Below, piece by piece: positions 1 through 7,332 of a stretch of DNA of 64,000 nucleotides (position 1 is the first letter of the stretch; every line of letters starts with the position of its first letter). The stretch spans positions 77,334-141,333 of the forward strand of contig JAUIDB010000010.1 in assembly GCA_030429235.1 (NCBI GenBank), in the 5' to 3' direction. The DNA is from Thermoanaerobaculia bacterium (GTDB taxonomy: Bacteria > Acidobacteriota > Thermoanaerobaculia > Multivoradales > JAIOJS01). The translations under genes and the position numbers were made by a program. A model generated the notes under the pieces. It saw nothing but the letters and a program-made list of their open reading frames with translations, was not told where the DNA came from and did no database searches.

Positions 1-29
1 GTCGGTACGGGGAGGGTTCGGCCAGTCAT
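1..29 (-). CDS. 5' end of an unidentified leftward gene (partial)
   Basis: An ATG on the minus strand at 29-27 opens a frame (MTGRTLPVP...) that runs off the left edge without a stop. It is called mainly because a TACAAT hexamer lies exactly 8 nt upstream, the spacing seen at other apparent leaderless starts in this window (7312, 57648). Nine residues are too few to assign a product. Confidence 0.35.
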
Positions 30-37
30 AGTCGGGG

Positions 38-43
38 ATTGTA
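38..43 (-). promoter_or_regulatory. -10 hexamer TACAAT of a probable leaderless promoter
   Basis: Read on the minus strand the hexamer is TACAAT, followed by 8 nt and then ATG at 29. No Shine-Dalgarno sequence precedes the ATG. No -35 match was recognised. Confidence 0.4.
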
Positions 44-97
44 GCTCCCGATGGTCGGCCGCGCGGAGGGCACTGGAGCCTCGACTGCGAACGGGGA

Positions 98-103
98 TAG
101 CAT
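98..103 (+). promoter_or_regulatory. -10 hexamer TAGCAT before a leaderless-type ATG
   Basis: TAGCAT lies 7 nt before the ATG at 111. There is no Shine-Dalgarno sequence before that ATG, and the spacing matches other TANNNT-start pairs in the window. This supports 111 over 51 as the start of the hydrolase gene. Confidence 0.4.
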
Positions 104-110
104 CGACCCC

Positions 111-1343
111 ATGATCTACTCGCGGCGACGACGGACCCTCCGTGCCACCAGGCGCCGGCCGTGGCGCCGGTCCGTATGGCTGGGGCTACTACTTCTGGCG
201 GTCCCTGCCATCGCAGTGGCGCAAGGAACGCGCGGCATCGACCAGATGGCCTGGCTCAGCGGCTGCTGGGCGGCCGAGTCTGGCGAACCAGGTTCTGGCG
301 AGGTCTGGCTCCCGCCGGCCGGCGGCACTATGTTCGGCGTCAATCGTGCCGTGGCCGGGGGCGAGACGGTGTTCTTCGAGTGGATGCAGCTGCGGGAAGG
401 GGAGGCAAGTCTCGAGTTCGTCGCCTCACCGCTCGGCACCGGTACCACCGTGTTCGCTGCCACCACGATCGAGCCGCGTCGCGTGGTGTTCGAGAATCCC
501 GGGCACGACTTCCCGCAGCGGGTGCTCTACGCTCGCATCGACGATCGGATCGAGGCACGCATCGAAGGCACCGTGGTCGACGAGGACGGGCAGGATCAGG
601 AGAGAGCCGCCGACTTCTTCTTCCGTCGGGTGCCCTGCGAGGAACTGGGGGGAGACGTCGAGATCGCCCCCCTCGCCGATGGACTCGGTCCGGACGGCAA
701 GGCCTCGCTTCTTTTCATCGGCAACAGTCTGACCTATAGCAACGAACTCCCCGGTCTGATCGGCACTCTCCTGGAGTCGGTCGGCATCCCTTCGGAGATC
801 GAAGGGGTCCTGGGACCCAATCTGGGACTGCAGGACCACTGGCAGGAGCGATCGGTCCGGGCGAAGATCCGGCGTGGGTCCTTCGACTTCGTGATCTTGC
901 AGCAGGGGCCGTCTGCGACCGAGGGGCGTCCCTCGCTTTTGGAGTACGGGGAACGTTTCGCCCAGCTGATCCACGAGGCCGGGTCGCGCCCTGGCTTCTA
1001 CATGGTCTGGCCGGCAGTCTCACGGGCGTTTGATTTCGACGGGGTCGCGACTTCGTATCGGATGGCGGCCACGGCCACGGACGGGCACCTGTTTGCGGTC
1101 GGTGACGCGTGGCGAGCCGCCTGGAGACTCGATCCGGAACTGGCGCTCTACGGGCCGGACGGGTTTCATCCTTCGCGGTTGGGGAGTATTCTGGCCGCGG
1201 TGGTGTTTTTCGAGGGTCTCACCGGACGCCCGGCGCCCGCCGAACCTCCCTCGCAGTGGGAGATCGAACCAGCAACCTGGGAGGTCCTGCTGTCGGCTGC
1301 CGCCGCAGTGCGTGGGCCCGAAGAGGGAAGTCCAACACGATGA
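111..1343 (+). CDS. Secreted DUF6265-like / SGNH hydrolase fusion
   Basis: A 410-residue exported protein. A signal peptide (arginine-rich n-region, then LGLLLLAVPAIAVAQG) covers about residues 1-38. Residues ~42-175 resemble the DUF6265 family (WLSGCWAAE near the start, PGHDFPQR later). Residues ~195-390 form an SGNH/GDSL-type esterase domain: block I is IGNSLTYSNELP with the candidate nucleophile serine, and block V is GPDGFHPS with the Asp-His pair. The substrate is unknown; SGNH enzymes act on esters of carbohydrates or lipids. An in-frame ATG at 51 would add 20 residues before the signal peptide. I prefer 111 because of the signal-peptide geometry and the TAGCAT box. The stop overlaps the adenosine deaminase start (ATGA), so the two are translationally coupled. 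Confidence 0.8.
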   Translation: MIYSRRRRTLRATRRRPWRRSVWLGLLLLAVPAIAVAQGTRGIDQMAWLSGCWAAESGEPGSGEVWLPPAGGTMFGVNRAVAGGETVFFEWMQLREGEASLEFVASPLGTGTTVFAATTIEPRRVVFENPGHDFPQRVLYARIDDRIEARIEGTVVDEDGQDQERAADFFFRRVPCEELGGDVEIAPLADGLGPDGKASLLFIGNSLTYSNELPGLIGTLLESVGIPSEIEGVLGPNLGLQDHWQERSVRAKIRRGSFDFVILQQGPSATEGRPSLLEYGERFAQLIHEAGSRPGFYMVWPAVSRAFDFDGVATSYRMAATATDGHLFAVGDAWRAAWRLDPELALYGPDGFHPSRLGSILAAVVFFEGLTGRPAPAEPPSQWEIEPATWEVLLSAAAAVRGPEEGSPTR

Positions 1344-2587
1344 ACCGTCCGAATCCAACCACCGATCACCACGTCGGGCCGTTGACGGAGGAGTTACTCC
1401 TGGCGCTCCCCAAGAGCGACCTCCACCTGCATCTCGACGGCTCGCTCCGGCTCGACACGTTGATCGAACTCGCCGGAGCCAAGGGGGTCGACCTGCCGTC
1501 ACAGACTCCCGAGGGTTTGTTGGAACTGGTGTTCAAGGAGCGCTACCGGGACCTTCCCGACTACCTGCACGGTTTCCGCTACACCTGCGCCGTGCTCGAC
1601 GAACCGGAGGCGCTGGAGCGCGTCGCGTTCGAACTCGCCGAGGACAACCTAGCCGAGGGAGTGCGCTACATCGAGGTCCGCTTCGCTCCGCAGTTGCACG
1701 TGCGGCCGGGCTTCGACGTCGGGAGGGTGCTGGCGGCGGTCGACCGCGGCCTGGACCGGGCCCGTCGAGAGTTTGATGCGCGCAAGGCCGCCGACGAACC
1801 GCCGTTTCGCTACGGCATCATCGCCTGCGCGATGCGGATGTTCACGGCGGGATTCAGCCCCTACCACGCCCAACTGATCGGCGCCCTGCCCCACTGGCCG
1901 GCGAACGAGATCCACGCGGTGGCGTCGCTGTCGCTGGCGCGCGACGTGGTGGACGCTCGCGATCGGCTGGGGGTGCCGGTGGTCGGCTTCGATCTGGCCG
2001 GAGCCGAAGCCGGATACCCGGCCTCCGATCACGTCGAGGCCTTCGCCTACGCGCACAAGCACTTCCTGAAGAAGACCGTACACGCCGGCGAGGCCTACGG
2101 TCCCGAGAGCATCTTCCAGGCGATCACCGATCTGGGGGCCGACCGCATCGGCCACGGAACCCGCCTCTACAATCTGGACGAGGTTTCTCATCCCGATCCC
2201 CAGCGGTACGTCGAACTACTTTCCGACTCCATTGCCCACCGGCGCACCACGCTCGAGGTCTGCATCACGTCCAACCTCCAGACCATGCCGTGGCTGGAAT
2301 CGGTGGAGGATCACCCGGTGGGACGCATGGTGGCCGAGCGACTCTCGGTGGCGCTCTGTACCGACAATCGACTCGTGTCACGGACCAGCGTCACCCACGA
2401 ACTGGCTCTGGCGTGCCGCGCCTTCGGCTGGTCGGCGCGGGATCTGCGGAACGTCGTGGCGCACGGCTTCAAGCGCTCCTTCTTCCCCGGCGCCTACCGC
2501 GAGAAGCGCGCCTACGTGCGCCAGGTGATGGACCGCTTCGACGCGGTCATGGCCGCGGCCGGCGTCGAACGAACCGGCGGCCGCTGA
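1340..2587 (+). CDS. add: Adenosine deaminase
   Basis: A 415-residue cytosolic metal hydrolase converting adenosine (or a related aminopurine nucleoside) to inosine in purine salvage. The family's motifs are all visible: the zinc pair H29/H31 in SDLHLHLDGSLR, the FDLAGAE segment, the catalytic VHAGEAYGP (His and Glu), DRIGHGTRL, and the late zinc aspartate in CTDNRLVS. The second Asp of the classic TDDP motif is Asn here, a variant I recall from other bacterial members. The ATG at 1340 overlaps the upstream stop (ATGA). A longer in-frame extension back to 1109 lies inside the upstream gene and is not coding. The adjacent SGNH hydrolase gives no obvious pathway link. Confidence 0.93.
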   Translation: MNRPNPTTDHHVGPLTEELLLALPKSDLHLHLDGSLRLDTLIELAGAKGVDLPSQTPEGLLELVFKERYRDLPDYLHGFRYTCAVLDEPEALERVAFELAEDNLAEGVRYIEVRFAPQLHVRPGFDVGRVLAAVDRGLDRARREFDARKAADEPPFRYGIIACAMRMFTAGFSPYHAQLIGALPHWPANEIHAVASLSLARDVVDARDRLGVPVVGFDLAGAEAGYPASDHVEAFAYAHKHFLKKTVHAGEAYGPESIFQAITDLGADRIGHGTRLYNLDEVSHPDPQRYVELLSDSIAHRRTTLEVCITSNLQTMPWLESVEDHPVGRMVAERLSVALCTDNRLVSRTSVTHELALACRAFGWSARDLRNVVAHGFKRSFFPGAYREKRAYVRQVMDRFDAVMAAAGVERTGGR

Positions 2588-2593
2588 GCGCCG

Positions 2594-2643
2594 CAGACCG
2601 AGCCCCGGATCCGATGCGACGGATCGGATCGAGGCTCGGTCTG
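2594..2643. terminator. Long stem-loop between convergent genes
   Basis: Outer arms CAGACCGAGCC (2594-2604) and GGCTCGGTCTG (2633-2643) are perfect inverted repeats. Inside them GATCCGAT (2608-2615) pairs with ATCGGATC (2623-2630). No T-tract follows on either strand. It sits between the adenosine deaminase and hydrolase stops, so it may end transcription from both sides or stabilise 3' ends. Confidence 0.5.
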
Positions 2644-2674
2644 GGAGGAGGCTCGCGCCGCCTTCGGGGTGAGC

Positions 2675-4267
2675 TCAGAAGGCGGAGGTGTCTCCCATGC
2701 TGCCGAACTCGCCGAGGGGGTTGCTGTAGGTCTTCGACAACCCGGTGACGGTATCGGTCACCGTCATCTCGAACTCCACGTTGGTCAACGACCCGTAGAA
2801 GATCCAGAAGTGGCCGTTGCTGCGGCGACCGTCGAGGGCCTTCACCGTCAACTCGAGGTTGTCCGGGCTGAAGAAATAGAAGGAACCCGCGTCGGCGGTG
2901 CGGGCGTCGGAGACGAAGCCGGGACCGGTGCGGTTGCGGAAGTCCTGCCAGTCGACTTCGACCTTGAACCGATCGTCCATCAAGCAGAGCGTGTCGGTGC
3001 CTTCGGTGCACGCGGTTCGGGGGCGGGCCCGGTGCCCGAGATCACGGTTGACAAAGTTGGGGTCGTAGCGGCAGGGACCCTCGGCCAGCCCGCCGAGATC
3101 GAGGGCGTTGCAGGTGTTCTGCAGGTCCTGCACCGTGGGCTGGGGCAGGCCGGCGACCCAACCGCGGAGCGACTCCCAGGCGGCGGCCGTTTCGGCAGCG
3201 GTGAAACCGCAATGCGTGGGTTCGTCTTCGACGATGATCCCGACCGTCAGATTGTGAAGCGGCACGGCGTCGGCGTACTCGTCTTCATGTTCGACGAAGA
3301 CGAGGCCATCCTTGTCGGTATGGATCGACACGATCCGCGTGTCCCCGACCCGCCCCGTAGGGGTGTAGTGGTCGAAGAGACGTCGCACCGCGGCCGGGTC
3401 GGCCTGCACCCTTTCGATGCCGAGATTGATCATCGGGTCGCCGTAGTCGACCTCCATGTTGCCGAGCGCCGGGGCGCCGCCCAGTTTCTGCGGGTCGTAG
3501 CTGAGGTCCGCCAGGGCGAAGGTAACGAAACCCATGTCGGTGAGGAGGAAACTCTCGGGGATGTCTCCCAGGTCGAGCAGCGTCGCCAGGCGGGCAGCCT
3601 GTTCCGGCGTTCGGAGACTGGGGGGCGCCAGGATGCCCGTGCACGCGTGCACCGCGGCTCCGAGGGCGTTGTTGTCGAAAGCGGGATCGGGAGGGAAGGG
3701 CAGACCCATGGCTCCTCCCGGGATCGCGGCTCCCGGGACTCCGCCGCAGATCAGGTTGTAGGCGAGGCGGAGGTCCAGGGCGGCGTTCCAGGTCCGCGAG
3801 CCCGCGACGGCGCCGCAGATCGGCATGGCGCCGACGACGTTGCCGAGGTCGGCCTGCTCGATCGCTTGGGCGGTGACGGCACCGCCGAGCGAGGCTCCGG
3901 TGACCAGAGTGTGGGTGGGAGCTCCGAAGTGATCGACGAAGTCGTCGTACATCTGATTGAGGTCCTCGACGGTGTTGAACAGCGCCCAGCCCGAGAGGCT
4001 GTAGCTCGACGCGGCCACGGCGTACCCTTCGGAGAGTTGGAGATCGACCAGCGGGCCGAGGTCCGTCACAGGACCTACCGGGTTGAGACTGAAACCGTGG
4101 TTCCAGATCACGAGTCCGTCGGCCGGCTGCCAGCCGTCGGGCACCATGATGGTGTGGTAGGCGCCGGAGTCCGTCTGGCCTTCGAGAATGGTCTGGGCCG
4201 ACACGGCCAGGGGACTCGCCAGCAAGAGGCCGACGAGAATCCCGGTGCGAAGAGAGGTGCGCTGCAT
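2675..4267 (-). CDS. Secreted alpha/beta hydrolase with acidobacterial-type C-terminal domain
   Basis: A 530-residue exported protein. The signal peptide ends near AVSAQ (residues 1-22). Residues ~40-400 look like an alpha/beta hydrolase: an oxyanion-type IWNHGF, a nucleophile elbow VTGASLGG with Ser in G-A-S-L-G, and a late HCGF that may carry the catalytic His. Several cysteine pairs suggest disulfides. The last ~100 residues (from DDRFKVEVDW, through FWIFYGSLTNVE, to the TSAF end) match a C-terminal module I recall from many secreted Acidobacteriota proteins; its function is unknown. Start: ATG at 4267 follows an AAGGAG Shine-Dalgarno sequence. The open frame extends upstream to 4909 but that part has no signal and lies antisense to the lipoprotein gene. 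Substrate unknown. Confidence 0.8.
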   Translation of the reverse strand: MQRTSLRTGILVGLLLASPLAVSAQTILEGQTDSGAYHTIMVPDGWQPADGLVIWNHGFSLNPVGPVTDLGPLVDLQLSEGYAVAASSYSLSGWALFNTVEDLNQMYDDFVDHFGAPTHTLVTGASLGGAVTAQAIEQADLGNVVGAMPICGAVAGSRTWNAALDLRLAYNLICGGVPGAAIPGGAMGLPFPPDPAFDNNALGAAVHACTGILAPPSLRTPEQAARLATLLDLGDIPESFLLTDMGFVTFALADLSYDPQKLGGAPALGNMEVDYGDPMINLGIERVQADPAAVRRLFDHYTPTGRVGDTRIVSIHTDKDGLVFVEHEDEYADAVPLHNLTVGIIVEDEPTHCGFTAAETAAAWESLRGWVAGLPQPTVQDLQNTCNALDLGGLAEGPCRYDPNFVNRDLGHRARPRTACTEGTDTLCLMDDRFKVEVDWQDFRNRTGPGFVSDARTADAGSFYFFSPDNLELTVKALDGRRSNGHFWIFYGSLTNVEFEMTVTDTVTGLSKTYSNPLGEFGSMGDTSAF

Positions 4268-4341
4268 TCGTCTGCTCCTTCGATCAGGTGGATGAAATGG
4301 CCGTGGTCGGGACCGCGGCGTCGAGGGGAAAGGCTGAGTCC

Positions 4342-4347
4342 AGTATA
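4342..4347 (-). promoter_or_regulatory. Candidate -10 (TATACT) for the secreted hydrolase
   Basis: Read leftward the hexamer is TATACT, about 75 nt upstream of the ATG at 4267, which itself has a Shine-Dalgarno sequence. No convincing -35 was found. Confidence 0.3.
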
Positions 4348-4431
4348 CGCCGTGACATCTCGCGGATCCCCGGGTAGCATCTGACCGGTCCAAACCCAAG
4401 CAACGGCCGAGCAGGCAAGAGGAGAGGGAAG

Positions 4432-5163
4432 ATGAATACCTATCGGATCCTGACGGTGCTACTCGTGGGCGCTCTCGTGGTCGGGTGTGTGTCGAAGGGC
4501 GACCACCAGGCGGTCCTCGCTCAACTGGAGGAGTGTCGCAACGACAAGACGGCGGCGCAGAGCGCGGCGGCGGCTTGCGAGGATCGTTTCGAGCGCGAGA
4601 TCGCCCGCTTCGACAACCTGGATGCCACGCTCGGCGACGTGCTGCCGGCCACGCTGCGCGAGTTCGAGGACGAGCGGGCCAAGATCCTCGAGCAGGTGCC
4701 GGTGCAGGTGCAGGGCGAGGTCGCCAACTACATGGATGAGTTCTCCGACGCGGTGCGTCGGAGTTTCCACGGCTTGCAGCAGGACAACCTGGAGATGATG
4801 GCGCAACTGTCGCAGGCGCAAGAGAAGCTCGAGAGTCTGGGTGTGAGTTCGGAGGATCTCGGCCGCCGTGTCGACACCATCGGCTCGGGACTGGCCGAGC
4901 AGAACGCACTGCGGGGCGAGGCGGCGGAGATCGCCGAGCGGCTGCGGGAGTTCGATCGCACCATGGTCAACTGCCGAAACTGCGAGGATCGACTGCGCCT
5001 CAATCGCAAAGAGCGGGAGACGATCTCGAACTTCCACGCCGAGTTGGTGGCCAGTCTGCTGGTCCTGGCCACCGGCGAGGAACCCGAAGAGGGTGAGGAG
5101 GGGACGACCCCGGAGGTCCTGTCCGACGAGGAGATGTCCGAAGGCGCGAGCGAGGGAGCGTGA
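4432..5163 (+). CDS. Coiled-coil lipoprotein
   Basis: A 243-residue lipoprotein. It has a short hydrophobic signal with lipobox LVVGC, so Cys19 should be lipidated. The rest is almost entirely charged, heptad-like helix (about residues 24-205) with a CRNCEDR segment near 182, and an acidic Glu/Gly-rich tail. The family is not recognised. An AGGAGAGGGAAG purine tract precedes the ATG. The stop overlaps the GTG of the next gene (GTGA), so it is co-translated with a cytosolic flavoprotein; the functional connection is unclear. Confidence 0.8.
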   Translation: MNTYRILTVLLVGALVVGCVSKGDHQAVLAQLEECRNDKTAAQSAAAACEDRFEREIARFDNLDATLGDVLPATLREFEDERAKILEQVPVQVQGEVANYMDEFSDAVRRSFHGLQQDNLEMMAQLSQAQEKLESLGVSSEDLGRRVDTIGSGLAEQNALRGEAAEIAERLREFDRTMVNCRNCEDRLRLNRKERETISNFHAELVASLLVLATGEEPEEGEEGTTPEVLSDEEMSEGASEGA

Positions 5164-6539
5164 CGGCGGCGGTCGGTAGCACCTCGAACCCACTGCGCGT
5201 CGCGGTGGTCGGAAGCGGGCCGGCGGGAATGTACGCCGCCGCTGCCCTGATCGGAACTTCGGACCTCGAGGTCCGGGTCGACGTGTTGGAACGACTGCCG
5301 GCACCCTTTGGTCTGGTGCGCTACGGAGTGGCACCGGACCACCAGAAGATCAAGCGGGTTCAGCGGGTCTTTGATCGGAGTTTCGAGGACGAACGGATCC
5401 GCTTTCTGGGCAACGTAGAACTGGGGCGCGATGTCACTCGCGCAGAACTGCGGTCCAGCTACCACCAGATCGTTTACGCCGTCGGAGCGCAGGGAGATCG
5501 TCGACTCGGGATCGGCGGCGAGGACCTTCCGGGGAGCTGGTCGTCCACCGAGTTCGTGAACTGGTACAACGGCCACCCCGATCTGGCGACGGCGGACTAT
5601 CCCGTCGACGTGGAGTCGGTAGCGGTGGTCGGCATCGGCAACGTAGCCATGGATGTGGCGAGGATCCTCGCTACGGATCCGGAGGCGCTCGCCGCCACGG
5701 ATATCTCGGATCGAGCGCTGCAGGGCCTGGCCCGGAACCGCGTTCGGACCGTCCACGTGCTGGCGCGGCGGGGTCCGGTGCAGGCGAAGTGTTCACCCCC
5801 CGAGCTGAAGGAGCTGGGGGAACTCAAGGGGGTCAGTATCGGCGTGAACCCGGCTGATCTCGAGCTCGACGAGGCGTCGGAACGAACCCTCGCTGACGAC
5901 CGTGCCGCCGAGAAGAACTTGGCCCTGCTGCGGGAGTTCCTGGCCACCGAGCCGTCGAGCTCGGAGCGCTGTCGAATCCACCTCCACTTCCTTACTTCAC
6001 CCCGCGAGCTGGTGGCGGAGGAGGGCGCGATCGTGGCGGTGCGCTGCGAACGCAATCGGCTGGTCGAACTGGACGGCGGCTATCTCAACGCCGAGGGCAC
6101 CGGCGAGTTCTTCGACCTACCGGTGCAGCGGGTGGTTCGTGCGATCGGCTATCGGTCGGACCCTCTGGTCGATCTGCCCTACGACGAGCGACGGGGCGTG
6201 ATTCCCAACCTCGAGGGGCGGGTGCGCGATGGCGACCGAGTGCTCACGGGGGAGTACGTCGTAGGCTGGGTCAAGCGCGGCCCGAGTGGGTTGATCGGGA
6301 GCAACAAGGCCGACGCCAAGGCGACCGTGGAGTCGATGGTCGAAGATGCGCGGCGGGGCGAGCACCTGCAGCCCACGCTCGAGGGCCTCGAGGCTCACCT
6401 GGTGGCCAAGGAGCACCGCGTGGTCAACTGGTCCGACTGGCAGCGGATCGAGAGCGCCGAGAATTCCCGCGGCGAGGCGGCCGGCCGCCCGCGTGTCAAG
6501 TTCTTGACGGTAGAGGAGATGCTCTCGGTCCTCGACTAG
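5160..6539 (+). CDS. FprA/adrenodoxin-reductase-type ferredoxin-NADP+ reductase
   Basis: A 459-residue flavoprotein of the family that includes mitochondrial adrenodoxin reductase and mycobacterial FprA. It moves electrons between NADPH and ferredoxin. Evidence: the N-terminal FAD site VVGSGPAGMYAA, the family-typical PFGLVRYGVAPDHQKIK segment, an NADP site VVGIGNVAMDVARIL followed by a VHVLARRGP arginine cluster that suits the 2'-phosphate, and the late GWVKRGPSGLIGSNK motif that closes the FAD site. Translation starts at GTG 5160, overlapping the lipoprotein stop. No ferredoxin gene is adjacent. Confidence 0.9.
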   Translation: MTAAVGSTSNPLRVAVVGSGPAGMYAAAALIGTSDLEVRVDVLERLPAPFGLVRYGVAPDHQKIKRVQRVFDRSFEDERIRFLGNVELGRDVTRAELRSSYHQIVYAVGAQGDRRLGIGGEDLPGSWSSTEFVNWYNGHPDLATADYPVDVESVAVVGIGNVAMDVARILATDPEALAATDISDRALQGLARNRVRTVHVLARRGPVQAKCSPPELKELGELKGVSIGVNPADLELDEASERTLADDRAAEKNLALLREFLATEPSSSERCRIHLHFLTSPRELVAEEGAIVAVRCERNRLVELDGGYLNAEGTGEFFDLPVQRVVRAIGYRSDPLVDLPYDERRGVIPNLEGRVRDGDRVLTGEYVVGWVKRGPSGLIGSNKADAKATVESMVEDARRGEHLQPTLEGLEAHLVAKEHRVVNWSDWQRIESAENSRGEAAGRPRVKFLTVEEMLSVLD

Positions 6540-6562
6540 TTGCGGACGCAAGGCCGCCGGGG

Positions 6563-7312
6563 CTACGCCTGGCTCGGGGGCTTCGGGTCGACCGCGACCG
6601 AAGCCGGCATCGACAGGGTTCCCGGTGCGATCGGGCTGTGGAGATCGCGCCGGCGAGTCATGTCGGCGATCACGTTCTGTTTGAACACCCGAGGTTCGAC
6701 CTGGCCGAACCCGAGACTGTCTCGGTACTCTCCGATCTCGGTCAGCTCGAAGCGCAGTCGGACCTTCTTGAAGAGTCGGGGGAACCCCTCGCCCGGGATC
6801 TGCACGTGGTGGAGACCGCCGCTGTAGGCAAACAGGAGGCGACCGTCCGGAACGACCGCCAGGAGATCGGCCACGCCGCCACGGACCGTCATCGGTTTGC
6901 CCTGGGAGTCGAGGCCGTCGGCTCGCCGCATCCTTCCTTCGGGCAGGATGACGACCATCGACTCGTCGTCGATCGAGTCCTTGATGGCATCCCAGGTGTG
7001 GTCTCGGCGCCGGGTGATCGGCACGACTTCGGGAGCAAAGAGCCGGAAGATCCGGCCCACGATGGGGCGGTTGGCGGTCTTGTCGGCCACCGGCACCAGT
7101 CCATGCTCGGCGAGGCGTCGAATCAGGCCGTTCTCGACGCCACCGAGGAAGACTGGCTCCATCAAGCTGGTGTGGGTGAGCAGCGCAACGAGGTGGATCC
7201 CCTCCCACCAACGCTCGGGCGGTGGCTCGACCCAGCTGACTTCGTGGCGGTAGAAGAGCCGCGTGAGCCACTTGATCGAATAAAGAAAGGCGAAGCAGAG
7301 GGGGTTCTTCAC
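6563..7312 (-). CDS. PlsC-family acyltransferase-like protein
   Basis: A 249-residue protein resembling 1-acylglycerol-3-phosphate acyltransferases. Motif I is THTSLMEPVF, an HX4E form in place of the usual HX4D; the third block has ILPEGRM, matching the acceptor-binding PEG motif. The middle (DKTANRPIVGRIF, PITRRRDHTWDAIK) fits the PlsC fold. An N-terminal hydrophobic stretch may anchor it to the membrane. It starts at GTG 7312 with no Shine-Dalgarno sequence but with TACAAT 8 nt upstream. It is divergent from another PlsC-like gene 20 bp away. Exact acyl acceptor unknown; the Asp-to-Glu change in motif I makes activity less certain. Confidence 0.78.
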   Translation of the reverse strand: MKNPLCFAFLYSIKWLTRLFYRHEVSWVEPPPERWWEGIHLVALLTHTSLMEPVFLGGVENGLIRRLAEHGLVPVADKTANRPIVGRIFRLFAPEVVPITRRRDHTWDAIKDSIDDESMVVILPEGRMRRADGLDSQGKPMTVRGGVADLLAVVPDGRLLFAYSGGLHHVQIPGEGFPRLFKKVRLRFELTEIGEYRDSLGFGQVEPRVFKQNVIADMTRRRDLHSPIAPGTLSMPASVAVDPKPPSQA

Positions 7313-7319
7313 GGTCGGT

Positions 7320-7326
7320 TATTGTA
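7320..7326. promoter_or_regulatory. Overlapping divergent -10 elements for two acyltransferase genes
   Basis: TATTGT (7320-7325, plus strand) lies 7 nt before the ATG at 7333. TACAAT (7326-7321, minus strand) lies 8 nt before the GTG at 7312. The same seven bases can therefore serve as -10 in both directions. Neither gene has a Shine-Dalgarno sequence, and the intergenic space is 20 bp. Confidence 0.5.
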
Positions 7327-7332
7327 GCGTCG

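Noticed and set aside
2669-4384. Long plus-strand ORF (571 codons) opposite the secreted hydrolase
   Set aside because: Antisense shadow in GC-rich DNA; no domain, signal peptide or ribosome site, while the minus-strand gene has all three.
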